The notes under the pieces were generated by a model. It was not told the origin of the DNA, made no database searches, and saw only the letters and a list, made by a program, of their open reading frames with translations. Positions 10,376 to 24,508 of a DNA stretch of 64,000 bases are shown here, in pieces (the first letter of the stretch is position 1; every line of letters begins with the position of its first letter). The DNA is from Haemonchus contortus (lineage: Eukaryota; Nematoda; Chromadorea; Rhabditida; Trichostrongylidae): contig LS997562.1 of assembly GCA_000469685.2 (NCBI GenBank), positions 9,190,007-9,254,006 on the forward strand. The letters run 5' to 3'. A program made the translations under genes and the position numbers.

Positions 10376-13300
10376 ACCCCAGAAACTGGTTCTGGTTCTA
10401 AAGTAGCTATAGCAGAATGATGTATGACGGAAACGAAATGAAAGGATGAACGGTATGTTTGGGTGTTTTCGCATGCATGTCATCGATCAACAGATCTACT
10501 GGGCATCTGTTCAGTGAAATCAGAAACCAGAACCAAAGGCATCCGAACTACCATGTCCTATCGGTCAGCCCAGTGGGACCGAACGTCATCTTCACTACTG
10601 GAAAAAATAATGAGACTGTCACTGCACCTATGGGAAATAGATGAATGAGTAGACGGCAAATTTAGGGAAAAAACTGTCGATGAAACTGGAAATTCCGAGT
10701 ATGCTATGCACCGAGCAGACACCTGACTGGAAAGGTTTTTGAGACGGTTTTTCGCAGGGAATCAAGTGTCTTTAAGAATAGGGAAAGGGGAACAGTGCTT
10801 CAGTTACTACAAGAAATAAGGGAGATGCTCTGAAAAGGATGTGGAAACAACTGCCAAGGCAGACTACGTCATTCTAGGTTCTTCAAGAAGAACTTTCAAC
10901 TCCAACTTCCACGAAATACCTCATTTTCTGTTTATTACTTCATCGCAGGTGTCTTGAGGATGGAGGTAGGTTGAAGTAAAGTGGCGTTCCTTTCGGAGCG
11001 ATACCAACCTCGTTCCTCCCCCATTTTAATGCGACAAACAGGTACCAGACTAGTTTGGGTAACAATCGGGCGCCGTATATAGTGCGTAGACTAAATACGC
11101 ATGCCAGTATCGTTACAATTTTGGATGGAAGTCCACTATAAGGGCGCATTCTGAGGCGAGGTGATTATTGCAGTTAACCTTATGCTTTTAGTTTTTACTA
11201 TTTTAAACTTTAATCTCTTTTGCAATCACCTCACCCATGCCACATAGCAGCTAAACAAACACCCTCTATCCTCTACTTGGCTATTCCTAAATCACCTTTA
11301 CTAGATGTTACTACCTGTCTATCAATGAGCAACCGTGCGAAAATCGAACGCAGTGAACTCTCCCAAAACGTGACTGGCTGAACTGGAAAGTGTTGTCACT
11401 CGCCATTGCTCCGCGGTACATAAATTAAACGGTAAACGGCAATGATTCCAAAACCCCTATTTATCTGATAAGCCTCCAATTTATACTCTGCGCTCCCTGT
11501 TTACCAGCTATTTACTCAACTCTATGGATCATTTTTCACAATCACAATCAGGAAGTTATTTACATTAGTAACTTTCAATGGCCTTGTCAATAAGCGGGTG
11601 AAGGGGCAAATCACAGCTATTTCACGTGAACGGCATGGCCATGACCGGTTCAATCCGCCACATATGTTCGAAGAACGATCAGTAGTAAGGAAAGGAAATG
11701 TTGGGAAATATGAACAGAAGAATGAAACTTCAAGTAAATCAAAGAGAGTTCATGATGTGGCGATTACGAAACGTTTTTTCATAAGGAAAATACTTATGGA
11801 CGAAAAAAAGCAAGAAGATGCAAAATATCCAGAACGAAAATGGCGTAGTAGACACGTAAGCAGGATGAAGTAGAACAAGCGCTGTGTTGAAATGTAATGA
11901 CAAGAGAGTAGCCAAAGTAAAGTACCAACTTTTAATCTTCAAGGACACCATTAGCGATAAGCCTTGCTGCGTGTCAAGCCGCTTAGGGTAGATGGCTTAT
12001 CTCTCTAGATGATCTATTTTAAACTTTCCTTGCAAGTAGATACTAGTAGCGAAGCTGTCGGAACGGCATTCATAGTGGCGAAATAGTCCAAACAACAGGG
12101 ACGAAAATTCTTTGAGAACTCGGGTCTTACGGTGAGCATAAATTGGAATGAAGTGCAATGGCTGTAGAACTTCACGGACCACGTTTTTCACTCCACGACA
12201 CGACCTTACTCCGCATATAATCATCATGATACCACCACATATGCAACGCATGCAAAAAACATTCGGGATGGGAGTAAAGGTGAAGGGGTTGGGCGGTCAT
12301 CTGGGTGCGCTGCATTACAACCAGACACTCGAGCCAGGACCCACAGTCGGATTACTGTGAAAACCGAGTATGTCTGGACTTTCATTTTTGAGTCCCAAAT
12401 ATATTTGTAAAACACCAAATAAATGCTGGTTTTGGGAGGGTCCAATGTTTAGGGTTTCAGAAGAGGTTTTTGCTGGGGTTTTCTTCTCTGACACACTATT
12501 CCTCATCTGCTCCCTTATACATGACTACAAAAGCCGTTTCCAGCTATACTTTCGAAGTAGAAAAGTTTTCAAGCGATCAATAAGATGAACCAAACATAAG
12601 AGCATAACAGCACCTGCGAATTAATGAGGACGAGGAATCGTAGTAGCGATATTTTCGACATTCCAAAAAATCGAGGCACCTTGATCGAACCAACCCTTTG
12701 AGGATTGCCCATTTCTCCCGCCTTCCATGGAATTTCTATTCCATGATTTGTCCTCAGCAATACCATAGGAGTGATTTCCGAGCGTACCTGCAAAATATTG
12801 AGGAGCATTTTCAAGCAGATTGCATTATAATAGCACAGCCAAAAAACAGCACATGGACTAAGCTAAAAAAGGTGAGTAAAAGAAAATCATGTCAAATGAT
12901 CGGTGCCCATGAATTTTCTTCCGAATAGGTAATCAGTCCTTAATCAAGATGCACTCACCTCGGCTTCCATAAGTTAATCGACGTAGAACTGACCACGTAA
13001 TGACTTAGAGGAAGCAGATATATCGTAAAAGATCCTCGTCAACAAGATCGCAGTCGGAAGCGGGTGGCTCGGCTGGTACAGGCGGAATTGGATCCAGAGT
13101 TTAAGATCACACATAAGGAAGCGGTGACACATGGCACTCTCGTACTTCCTGAAGAGCCACCCCAAAGTATTTGGTCTGAACAAAGCATTTCTACTCACAT
13201 AGCAATCGTTCATTGGAGGAATTAGGTAAAAATATGGCTGGGAGAGGGAGAGGGAGGCTAGAAACGAAATTCAGTACGCTAAGTTATTCTTGAACAAAAA

Positions 13301-15936
13301 TTACCGTTAAGAATTTTAAAAGCGATAAATCGAGCATCGGTATCTGCACTCGTTCCGATTAAACGTTTTTCAGCTTAATCAAACCAAACAGACCGATTAA
13401 ACGTTTTTCCGCTCGATCAATCAAGTGCAGGCTATTCATACTTAGGTTACTGGTTAGTATGGAAAATTTTGTGTGAACGAGGCTGTTCGTATTCAGAGAA
13501 ACATCCAGCTCTGTATGGTTCATGACCCGACATGCGCCGATTTCTGAGGAGCCAAATCGCCTTAATATCTCAATAACGGGAGAACGCTGCACAGTTGGAG
13601 AAGATGGCAGACAACCTTTAACAAAGAAGAAAAACGCAACGACACATCCCGATTTCAGTATAGGTGTGGTTTTCTAAGTGTACCGGTTTGTCTTTTACAT
13701 ACTAAACAAATGGCAACATTTGAAAAACGGAATACTGATGGCGAGCAGCTGGCGACTTTTGACAGCGGCTGGAAATTGCCGCTGCCGAACATGGCCAGCT
13801 ACCCGACAGCAGCTTTCCATCCTTGAGTCTGAATGCGGCCAACCCGAACCATTTTCCCATCCACTTTCAACTCGACGTGGTAGTTATGGACAGCCAGAAC
13901 CGCCTCTTCAGCGCGTAGTAATCAAAGCGTCGCAAAACTGCTGTAGCTGAATTTACGCTATGTTTTTAGTTACAAAAACGGAAATGTCCACGCGCGATGA
14001 AACTATTTTCGAGGAACTAACTGCAAGATATGGCATACTTTGTTTCTGATCCATTCTAGGCAGACAGCCGTGAACGTGCTAGAAACGAAGCTTCACAATC
14101 ATTCTTCATTCAACGGGGACCGTTCGATTAACCGCTCACGCAGACGAAAATCTCTTTAAAAAGAAACATGCTTCCTCTTCCCCCAAAACCATTCTTGTGA
14201 GTGCGATACTAGGCCCTTCCCTCATAAACGAGACTCAAATGGTATAGTAATGAAATATTCGATACCAAAAGCTGCATCAACAGCGAATATACACACTTGA
14301 CCTCATTTGGAACCATTTTTTTCTAACAACAATCACCAAATTGGAGATTGAGATTATTACCGACTCTGAGAACATAAAAGTGCAAACGTGACAGGAGTAT
14401 CCTATGCAAATAGAAAAAAAATAAAAAAGAGGTATTTATGCAGTAGATGGAATAACATAGGAGATAACATCGAGTAAAACAAGTTTGATTCGAATGAAGC
14501 AATGAGCAGTAAAACTAAGGGATCACCAATCTTCAATATCGATAAATAGGGTTGGTAATAAACAAAACTAAAAATTCTTAAAACAGAACCGGTGGTTTTT
14601 CAGATAAAGGCACATTAATAGAGTTCGTTCAGATCACTACTGTTGCTTTTCACGAGCCAGAAGGCTGCTCGTCCATGCTGTAACTTCAGAAAGGCGCTGA
14701 CGAGCCTCTGACAACACCTGTAAGACAAGTTATGTGGCATTTGTTGCAGATTAAAACATTGCCGTCATTTTGCAGCAATTAGGGAACATCTAGAAGTCCA
14801 GTCTAGAATTACTCTTTGGAACAATGGAATGAAATTTAATCGATCTGCATTTAGCCTTGTTTTAATTACAAATCAGACCAGGTTCCAATGACCTTTTGCC
14901 TCCGTGGCCACAAGCTCATCTATCCATACGACTTCACTGACCGCATAATAAAAGTGGTCGATCACCTCAGAGACTCTGACCTCTGACGCTTTTCTAAGCA
15001 ACGCAGCGTTACGGCAAATATCTATTAAACAAGTAAAGGGGATATTTCATCGAATGTCGCAGGAAAAAAACTTCCGAAGTCTTTTACAACGGGAGAATAC
15101 ACGTGGATCCTATCAAGGCCTATAGTGTGGGAAAAAGCAGAACCACATAGGCCATATTTACCTATGACTGTTTGCCACCCTCCCTTGCTGGTCACAGCAC
15201 AAGTGGATCCAATCGTTAACGATCGTTAGTTAACGTTTCTTTGTAACTGAAGACGCTGCTTTTGGACCGTGATTGATCACTCTAACTCACTACTAGTTAT
15301 TGTTGTTAGTAAAGTAAAAGTAATAACTTGAAGAAAAACTTGATCTTCTATACGAGAAAAATTCCAGATGACGTTTCACTTACTTAAGAAAATACTATTG
15401 TATAAGAGACCTTCTACGTGACTAGAGCTTCATAAGTGCCTAGGCCTTTGGAATCGCCCACGAACTGAGTCACTTCCTGACAGCCCGTAACATTAGGGTG
15501 CTCTCGAGAACATATGGTATGGGCGTGTGTGTGAACTGCCCACGTTTGCTTAACGACCTGGGACGTAATAAATGGAAAACACATCAAAAAGTGAACCGAC
15601 CTCATCCCTCACTTGGTAAATGTCATTTGATTCAGCCAAGTTCTTATCGAGGTCTTGTAAGTAGACAATGGCTGAGTCCACACGAGTACCATCACCAAAT
15701 ACCTAAAAAAACGAGGACTTCGGCCCGAGGCGTGAAAGCACAAAAATACAGAGTCGGATATGAAACTATGGAAGAGATACGACTTCGATTAACGTCATTG
15801 CGATTTCTTCTCGAAACATAACCCCCAACACGTATCGGACTTTCACAAAAGTGTCGATAAATACAGTAATCTCTCCCTCGGAAGGAAATAGTTGTGTGAG
15901 TCGTAACAAAAGCTTATTTCTGATGGATCAACGTTT
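10376..15936. other. 5.5-kb stretch without a supported gene
   Basis: I find no exon set here. Small direct repeats of GATTAAACGTTTTTC lie at about 13356 and 13393. The minus frame at 10940-11149 and plus frames at 11598, 12698, 13678 and 15498 have no recognisable domains. An exon-like minus segment at about 15414-15565 (acceptor CCCAG, ends in a stop) is in phase with the last perilipin exon and could be an alternative 3' exon, but its sequence shows nothing domain-like. Confidence 0.35.
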
Positions 15937-18900
15937 TCACGCTTCACCTCCACTCACCTGCTTATCCTTAAGTGCCTGTAAATTATCCCTCAATTGAGTT
16001 GAAGTGGTGCGAATACTTTTCATCAGTAGTTCTTCAGGTTTCGTGCTGTACTGTTTGGCTTCATTCTCTATCCGTGTTTTCAGCTCTGAGACGGATGTCG
16101 ACAGCTCTCCGACTTTTTCCAAAGCCCATTCTTTTTTCGCACGAATAAGATCAGCCTGTGGATGACAAAATTGACAAACCGGAAAACAGAATGAGAGCAC
16201 AACGAAAAACTTACAAGAAGGAAGTTTTTGCTCATGGTATCTAGGAGATTGCGAAGTTGAACAGTAACCGGATCGATCACTTGGGTGTGCGCCTGTAGTC
16301 ATCACATTGAACTGCTGCAGGTTTATGTGATCATCTTAGAGCTGGTTTTCTCTCTTAGCAAACCGCAATCTATGGAGTCACTCGACTTGACCACACTTGG
16401 CCAGAATCAATCAGAAGAGCAATGAACTAAGTTTACCAGTCGAACAACACCTAACCTACTCACCTTATTATTGAGTGCCTCAACAATTTTTCGAGACAAT
16501 ACACTGACGCGCTCCTTCACTGAGCCTTCCGGATGTTCTTCAACAGGAATTCCAAGTGATCGTTCTACCAACACACCAATCACATCCAGAAAAGCGTTCG
16601 TACTCTCAGCAATCTTATCCAGAGGAATCTGTATGGTTTTCCATTAATCAGCGAACAGTAACTGGCTGAATTCCACAATATCGCATCGATTTAATTCACG
16701 GATAATGCAGTCCGTTCAAGAAGACCCGAATATGGACTACTGCGGTCTACTGCTCTGTTCTCGCAGAAACTTTGGTTCGGACCCAGATTTTTACCTTAAT
16801 ATTACTTCATACTACTACTGCACAGCTGTTACGTACTATACGACAACATTTTACGACTAGTGGTCGTTTAAAATGCAGAGAGAATCAAAAAATCAAAGTA
16901 TCAAAACTTAGTAGTATGGGATTCTAAGGGATTCTGTACACGTCCTTAGCTATTCTTCGCTACGGCTGTCGGCATCATAATTAGGTGCCTTGAAATCTGG
17001 TCATGACACAAATAAGATTGATGACCAACCTGAGCCACACGCTGGCCTTCGGCGACCGCGTTCCAGATCTTCTCCTCCACCGCTTTCTCGGCATCGCGTA
17101 CCGATGTAAGCAACTGTTGACCAGCGTTCTTTGCACCTCCAAGCGTATCAAGGAGCAGTAGTGCACCACCGGTAGACAAGGCCAATCCCAACTAAAATGA
17201 AAACGCACCAATTCACTAGCACATCTCAAGTTTTCAAGAACACACTCGCCATTTTAGTTGTTGCTATTACTGCAACGATTAAGGTTTTCATAGGTGGTCG
17301 CGTTGATAATTCTCCATTTCTGAGACATATAGCCCATTGAACTTATCTCAAGATGCACAAACAAGCCCATTCTGTGAAAGACCCACGTACTTTTCGGCAG
17401 TTGTTATAGAAATTACTTTAAATTATGGCCATCGCAATTTTACAAAGCTCTGAATTCTAGAAATGCCAGGCCCTGCACGCATTCCTTTTTTCCTAGGTGG
17501 CCATATCCGAAGTTGGGATTAAGGTTTAGCGTTTTTGTCTTTAGCGTTTGAGCGCGGAATTCAGACTCGAACTGTCAACATGTAGCAGCATTTAGCAGAA
17601 CACCACAAGCATGCTAATTTTCGACGAAGAGAGAAAGAGCCCAAAGTCTTTTTCTTACCTGTGTCGCTACGACTGCTGCTCCCAGACCAAAGGTACCACC
17701 TTGGATTGCGACATTCTTCGACGTCTCAACAGCTGACATAGTTTTTTCGACTCCTATAAAATGACCCTTTGAAGCAGGTAGGTTTGAAGCATTCCATGTT
17801 AACAGGTAGCATCTAATGATTGTTATAAGTCACTAAAAGATGTGTAACTGATAATGCTTGCCGACAAAAGCGCGATCGCAATCAGGATTTTGTGGCTCGT
17901 GTGCTAGGCAACAGCGGAAAGTTTGCATATACTTTTTCATGTGTTCATTTGCTATTATGATGGAATACCCGAACCACTAATTGCCTAAAAGAATCGCTCG
18001 CCCCGGTGCACATCAAGTGCGTTCCTGATCTGAAGGTAGCCGAGCCACACCTAGGTCACCCTACTGTCGTCGACTGCACAGCAGATCGTAAGACTGTAAA
18101 GGGCGTAGGTAGGTACAAAACAACCTACAAAACTCGAACGACAACCTGCATTGTCGATAAGATCTGCACGTACCCTTCACTGCCAACAATATTTCCAAAA
18201 AACATACCGTGAACAAGTTTTAATTTTGTTAGCCTCTCAGAGACCCCACCCTTGGCAAAATCCCCAAAGTTAATGACGGAACTAGCGGTGGAAACCGTGC
18301 CGCATACCGTGCTATTACAGAAAAGAGACCGCCTACCTCATTTTACAATAAATAGCAAATGAGAGCAATTCCTACCAGCATTATACGCCGAGGTTACAGC
18401 TTCCTTTGGACGTACGTAGTAGTTCTGATGAGCGTCGCATGCTTTTTGTGTAGCAGTCTGCGCAGCTGTAGCCACACTAGCTTCCACACGATCCAATGTT
18501 GATTCCAAAAGTTTTGAACTATGCTTTGTCCAGTCGTAAGTTGCGATTGCCTGTTAAATACAAACATAAGTCGTTAAATTTATTGGCCTCAAAGCTGAGT
18601 TGTTCGAAGAAAGTGCACAGCTCGTAAAGCTAATTCACGGTTGTCAACAAGCCTAGAAGAACCGGACTGCCTAAGTGCGTTCGGGGAAGCCGCTTCTGTA
18701 GTTGAAAGGCGTACAACTTTACCAATTTCATATAAAATTGAAATTGGATTGAATTTGAAAAGCCAACACTTCTTCAAGTAGCATCATCAAGTTCTACCAA
18801 CTACTTTGAGGCTTGTCGCGTCGTAGCCGCACGTTTAATCGCTAGGTATGGCAGATGCGACTCAAAGTAAGGCGCGAATGGCTTTTTCATGAGAATAAAA

Positions 18901-19039
18901 GAAGATCACGTTCGAATGATGCATATGCCTAGCATACCTGCTGAACCCAAGGATTTTCTAGAAGATATTTGTAATACTCGGAATAATCAATTGCAGGCTT
19001 TTGAGAATTGTCTTGCGGTAAGTTCTGTCCATTCTCCAT
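15937..19039 (-). CDS. plin-1: Perilipin-like lipid-droplet protein, seven exons
   Basis: Perilipins coat lipid droplets and control access of lipases to stored fat. Coding exons on the minus strand are 19039-18938, 18550-18376, 17753-17659, 17191-17030, 16628-16464, 16292-16215 and 16155-15937. All introns are GT-AG and phases agree, giving about 332 residues. The start ATG lies 24 bases after a TTTTTTCAG acceptor at 19064-19066, fitting trans-splicing. The N-terminus carries a short acidic/polar leader, then helix-rich sequence (YDWTKHSSKLLESTL), an alanine/glycine-rich hydrophobic segment (GLALSTGGALLLLDTLGG), a motif like the perilipin ALLVE..LP region (LVERSLGIPVEE) and VKERVSVLSRKI, which resembles the RLGSLSTKL block of vertebrate perilipins. 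The last exon either ends at TGA 15937 or splices at a good GTGAGT donor at 15957. Family assignment is from remembered motif order. Confidence 0.65.
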
Positions 19040-19054
19040 GGTGGGTGGAAGTTG

Positions 19055-19072
19055 AGTAGAGTTCTGAAAAAA
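19055..19072 (-). promoter_or_regulatory. Candidate trans-splice acceptor of the perilipin-like gene
   Basis: On the minus strand a pyrimidine-rich TTTTTTCAG precedes the exon that begins 24 bases before the start codon. In nematodes an acceptor without an upstream donor this close to the ATG commonly receives a spliced leader. A 5' UTR intron would look the same. Confidence 0.5.
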
Positions 19073-22000
19073 TCGGGAAGAAATAACTGATAAAGTTGAT
19101 CAAATAGAACAGCTTAAACGATAGATAAGCGCCGGCATCCAAACTTCGTTGAGATAACAATGACATGCGAATGGGGCAAAAAGGCAAATGACAATGATGT
19201 AATGTCGGAAGAGGATAAGATATTTTAAAGTCTCCTAAAAGGGGAACAAGTTAAACAAAGCAAAAGAAACTAATCAATGTTGAAAGACTGAAGAAACTTG
19301 GCTCTACATTGACCGGTTGGGTGGAGGAACATTCGCGAACACCCACCCAGATCAATATCGAACAGATAGCAGCCGAAAACACGCCACCCACTTTTGCGAA
19401 GAATCTTGATTGGGAAGAACAGACTGCTCTTTAGAGAACGTAGACATATGCATCATAATTCGGAATGAAGTATTGCGGTAGAAGTGCATGATCGCCTTTC
19501 GGTGCAGTTTTGTCGGACAACGGCGAGACCTTTATACGATCGAACCGATGGGGTCAAAGTACAGGTCCATTTCGCAACTTGCCCATTGCGACTCTATCAA
19601 CGTCTGTTTGCCTCAATTGTGGTCAAGCAATGAACGAACAGTTGCTGAGAAAATGAGGATACCTGCCAAACTGGTTGTCATCTATGTATGTGCCACGTTT
19701 TTTTCCCCTCGACTGAAATGACTGCAAACACATGTAAGACGAACAAGTATCGGTAAGTACCAATTAGGTGCGCCACGCATTTGACACATATTCAAAACTT
19801 CATGAGCACTCCAATTTGATCCTGTCTGAACAGTGACATCAAAGGCCAGTGTTACTGCCAAAGTCTGGTTTCTCTCATCTCTAGGACCAACCAGCTGCTC
19901 GGGGACCGATGGAGGGTACTTTTGATGAGCCCTGATTGATATAACCTTAAAAGGATAAGTTCGGCAAGATTCGGAAGATTCAGATAGGAAAATAGCGAAG
20001 ACCTAAAGCATGAACTGATATAAGCTATTCAAAACGAAGAGAACGAGTCTACCATGGGCTGGATGGAGTATGCGGGAACGAGGCCGTACAAGGGTGATTA
20101 TAAAGAAGATATCTTATCAGAGGAAAAAAATGTGTGCATTGATAAGTGCTGAACGCTAAAAATGCAAACACATGCTCACTAGTAGGTAATACGTACACAA
20201 TCAGAACGACACTACAACTATGGAACAGCATTCCAGTGGTATACTTTGCTCTGTATATCGTACTTACTACGGTATTTTGGTTCTTGCAAAATTTCCAGGA
20301 GATAATTCATTAAAATAAGTCCGATTGATTGTCCTGAAGGAAAACAGAGTTTTTTTTTAGATTTTACTTTCTGACAATACTAAGCGACTACGAAGCAAGT
20401 GATCCACAAACAGAGTTATTTGAAAGTGCAAAGGTCACCGAAGATAGTGGAGAATGACAACACTTTCATATTCCAGCATTTATCTTTAGCACTTTGTATC
20501 CTTGTTAAGGAAAACCAAGAGCCGGCTGGCTCTATAACGCATGGGGTCAGAGGCCTACACCCATGACCGAGTTCGAGCCATACTGAACTCTTATCCCTCG
20601 TAGGTTACCTAATTGATGCTAGTACGTCTGGAAGGATAGGTGCAATGACTTGTAAATGGGCTGCACCCACAAAGGAATGTATAGGCCAAATAGGCATTCA
20701 GAAATTGAACAATTACGGAAAGAAGTCGATTGCGTGGGTGCATCTCAAAACATGTTCGGTCAATACTGAGAAACTTACTTTTCTATCATTGTTCCCTTTA
20801 CTTTTCCTCTTTACATTCTCAGCCACGAAACATTCCATTGCTTCCTTGATCTCAACTCGCCCACAATCAACTTCTACTAACCCTCTAATATATACTTGAG
20901 TTCAGATAACAGAGTGTCCGACCAAAAAGAACTATTATAACTTTTTCTAAGAGTGGAAAAATTTAAACAACGAAACTTGTTCAGAGCCGATCAGCTGCTG
21001 ATCCTCAGGCTACATTGTACCCGGTTCGACTTTTTGTAGGGAACATCACGATTCCGCAACTGACACATCACGCGAGTTTCGAATGCTGACTCACAACTTC
21101 CTCGTCTTCTCAGATCATGGGACGTTTACTAGTAGGAACGAGGACGATGGGAAAACGTTTCGGAAAGTTTTCTACGGCATTGGCTCCCACTCAAAGCTTC
21201 AGGCGCCATTGCAAACCTGTAGGAGTAGACTGGTTATAATATATGGACTCCCATCTACTACAAACTACAAGTAATTAGGTATTCAATTATATTGAGAGGT
21301 AAATGTAAAGAATGACGCTCGCCTCAAATGATTGAGAACTGGATTTTCTTCCAAAAGACTATCCGTACACTTCTGAGACATTCAAAAAAGGCATAGGAAT
21401 CATTTGAAAAAGGGAAGTTAGGTGGAAAAGCGTAAGAAATAGTCCAAACAGAGAAACCTTGAAAACAATTGAAGCGTTCACCAGCAGGACCACTTATCGT
21501 TAGGTGGTTCCGCACAAGCGGCCTCTTCGACACAAACTCTATTCAGGACGACGAAGAATTGTCCTACAAATTCATACGAACAAATCCTCAAAACCTCTCA
21601 CTGTACCGAAAAACTTTCTCCTAATTGTGAGAGGGCTGAAAACAAAAAAAAACTACGATAATTACGCATCGGATGGTGGAACTTCTTAAGAACCATCTAG
21701 GTATTTCCTGATTAATTGTAATGATGTGTTTGTAGCAAGAGGAACGAGGATTAAGAAAACCATTCACCACCCACAAATAAATTTCATAGCCTACAACTTC
21801 AATGATAGATTTTTCACGAACACGAATTCAACAGCTTATGGAATCTAGAAGAACTTATAATTGAGTGGACACTATTAATTCCGAGTATTTTCTCGCGCTG
21901 TACCGGAAAAGAACCTTCTTCAAAGGACTAATTGATTTTTTCGAATGTACCTTGGTCCCGCGTCCGCTGCAGATTTCCCTTCGCGGGTGTTTCAAAGAAA

Positions 22001-23151
22001 CCTATCGGGAGATTATAATGATAGCAAGATTGAGTTGCACTGATAAACGTTTTGAAACAAAAGTAATGACGGCACAATGATTATTAGCAAAAGACCGCCA
22101 AAATCATATAACTCTGACGTTTGCGCTGAAAAACGCTAAAAAAAACCCGAAGGCACGCAAAAAAACAGACCTCTGAGGTCCCAAAAACAGTGGAGAAAGG
22201 GGTTCAGCTATGGCTCGCCATCATAATCAGGACCTCTTGGTATAAAAAATGCGGAAAACTCTTAAGTGTAAACAAACTGCGCTCTTTGCAGAACCTGCAC
22301 GTCGTTCGTAGCGTGGGATGTGCATTCACGGTCAAAGCGTCTGAATTTGCTTCGAGTAGAAATTTATTTCCAGCCAGCTGATTTCGGTGACAGCTCGCTA
22401 CAGTGGTTCCGTCTCAAAGCCATTATTATATACACGACCTATTACTTATCGATAATCAGATAATAATCGCTATTTGGTTCCTATCCGTCAAATATATGCA
22501 GCACATGGGAAAAACCTACGCATGTTTGCTTGGTCTACCATTATTTTGAAGAAGCCTGTGGTCGAAATTTGCAGAAAAGCTGGAAGTCTGAGCAAGGTGA
22601 GACTAGTGACAGATATCTTTACCTTAAGGTGATACTTTTTGCCTATTTTCCGTTGTTTCTAGCCGGATTTCCCACTAATTTCGACTTTATCATCGTCATG
22701 TTTTCGTCTTTCCACTTGGAGCCACTGTTTACCATCATTGCTTTTACTTGCTTCGTGCTATAAAATGCCTTATACTCCCCTATCCAATGGTGAATTCCGT
22801 TTGCTAAAGATTGAGCCGATTTCCCGAATCGTTCATTTGAAATATATTCACTAGTAAATTCACGACTTTTGCAACCCCAAAACTCTGACATTACTACATA
22901 CCTCAGAGGACTGTTTTTTTGAACAACGAAGTGTCAGCTGTTGCATTCAAGTGCAGTTGCAAACGACCAAGCTTGAATATTAAATCTCTGATATTACATC
23001 AGTACAGAGCCGCGTAGGCGCATCCATAGAAGTTGTGTCCTGACGCAGACATGAGCGGCAGGACACTGATACTATGAACGCGTCGAGCCGTATTTATTAT
23101 ATAATAGTGTACACAATAATAGTATGGAAGAATTGCTAAAGAGATGTTTAG
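19073..23151. other. 4-kb stretch without a supported gene
   Basis: Between the two host genes I see no exon series. A weak tRNA-like patch with GAGTTCGAGCC occurs near 20540-20590 and may be a SINE relic. The promoter of the perilipin-like gene presumably lies in the first part of this interval, but no motif stands out. Confidence 0.3.
23144..23151 (+). promoter_or_regulatory. Candidate spliced-leader acceptor of the UPF0235 gene
   Basis: ATGTTTAG sits flush against the start codon. An acceptor abutting the ATG, with an in-frame stop inside it, means translation cannot begin further upstream in this exon. It is either a trans-splice site or the acceptor of an unseen upstream exon. Confidence 0.5.
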
Positions 23152-24508
23152 ATGAGTAAACCAACTGGAGCCGTTTCCGTTGACAAAAATGGGCACATTA
23201 TATTGCGAATATTAGCAAAGCCTGGGGCGAAAATGAGTACTGTTACAGGTAAGCAAACTGCCTTTTTACTGAGAAAGTTTGGTTCGAAATTACGATGTCA
23301 TCCCCTTTCACTGCTATCTTGAGTGTTTCCCCTCAAATTATCAATGGACTTGTTCTTTCATATGAAAGAAAGCTCAGATAATGAGCTCCTTTCAAGAGCA
23401 TCGAAAAATTATGAGCTCAACAGGTTTGAAAGTCAGTCCCGCCATAGTGTGTTATTTATCCCGATGTCAAGCAGAAAAGTCATACATATAGGAAGCCTAG
23501 TGGTGATAGAAAATCCATTTGATAGGACAGGTTTCCAGCATCGTAAAATATTTTCCTTTTGTTTCTAGAAGAAAAATGGCCGTCTTTCCACGGGGACGAA
23601 ACTTACGTGCGTCCGGTGGTGCACGCGGCAAATCGCGCGGTGAAGTTCGTGGCAATTTGAACGACTTTAGCGCCAATCATTTGGGCCCAAATTTGGACTT
23701 GAGTGCATTAGTAGGATCGTCTGACCCTAATAAACTACTCTACTACAAGTTACAATAATAGGCGCCAGTGTCGTTCGAACCATGATGAATTTCGCCCGCA
23801 ACTTGCCGCGCGCATTTTCGAACGTATGTACCCATACCCTCTTTCCGCACGCTAGGCTCACAATGAATTGCATAGTCGCAACGTGTTGACTGAACAAAAA
23901 TACTCCTTGTATTCCTCCCATTTCGAACGGGTTTTCCATGTTTTGAACATCCGTAAGTATATCTAGAGGGACTGGCAACAAACTTCGAACTAAAAGTCGG
24001 TGTGATCTTAAGAGTTAGAAGATTGTTCTGGGCTTTGACTATCTCACGAACAGCAGCACTAAAAAGAAACCTTAACTTCAACTGCCCCTTCAACCGACCA
24101 AACAATTCACAGTTTCTTTCTCTTTCCGGTTTCGATTACGGTTCCTAATTTCTTGTCCTTTGTATCGTCGAAATTACTCCTATCTACATGGAAAGACATT
24201 TGCAGATGTTGGCGATGAAGAAGTGGGTGTAGCGATCGCAGCCCCTCCTCGAGATGGCGAAGCCAATGAGGAACTCGTTAGTTACATGAGAGGCGTATTA
24301 GGACTGAAGAAGAGTGAGCTCGTCTTAGATAAGGTAACCAGTGGCCACCAATTCCTCTCCATAACACATCAAATTATAGCCGCGACCTATCTAATGTGCT
24401 CAAACTATTTAGGGCGGGAAATCTCGCTCGAAGACATTACTCATCACCTCGTCTCGTATAACCTCAGATGAGATCGTCGCTAAATTGAAGGCTGCTGCTG
24501 AACACTGA
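23152..24508 (+). CDS. UPF0235 / DUF167 family protein (C15orf40-like), three exons
   Basis: Exons are 23152-23248, 24206-24333 and 24413-24508, joined by GT-AG introns in consistent phase, giving 106 residues. The ATG directly follows TTTAG, a trans-splice-like acceptor, and an in-frame TAG lies immediately upstream. The family signature is clear: [12 protein letters not shown] at the end of exon 1, [16 protein letters not shown] and [12 protein letters not shown] in exon 2, and GGKSRSK in exon 3, which matches the conserved DKGGKSREK of animal C15orf40 proteins. The human protein is about 125-150 residues with a mitochondrial-type leader that this model lacks. The molecular function of the family is not firmly known; bacterial members are the YggU proteins. 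Exon 3 ends AAAEH and stop. Confidence 0.9.
23576..23758 (+). CDS. Possible nested 60-residue ORF inside intron 1 of the UPF0235 gene
   Basis: A start codon lies 7 bases after a strong TTTTGTTTCTAG acceptor and opens a 60-residue frame that begins with a basic, glycine-rich stretch ([18 protein letters not shown]) and ends at TAA 23756-23758. The acceptor-ATG spacing is what a trans-spliced mini-gene would show. It could instead be an alternative exon of the host gene or chance. I recognise no family. Confidence 0.3.
   Translation: MAVFPRGRNLRASGGARGKSRGEVRGNLNDFSANHLGPNLDLSALVGSSDPNKLLYYKLQ

Noticed and set aside
10940..11149. Minus frame with WYLFVALKWGRNEVGIAPKG
   Set aside because: Looks like a piece of a dispersed repeat translated by chance; no splice context and no domain I can name.
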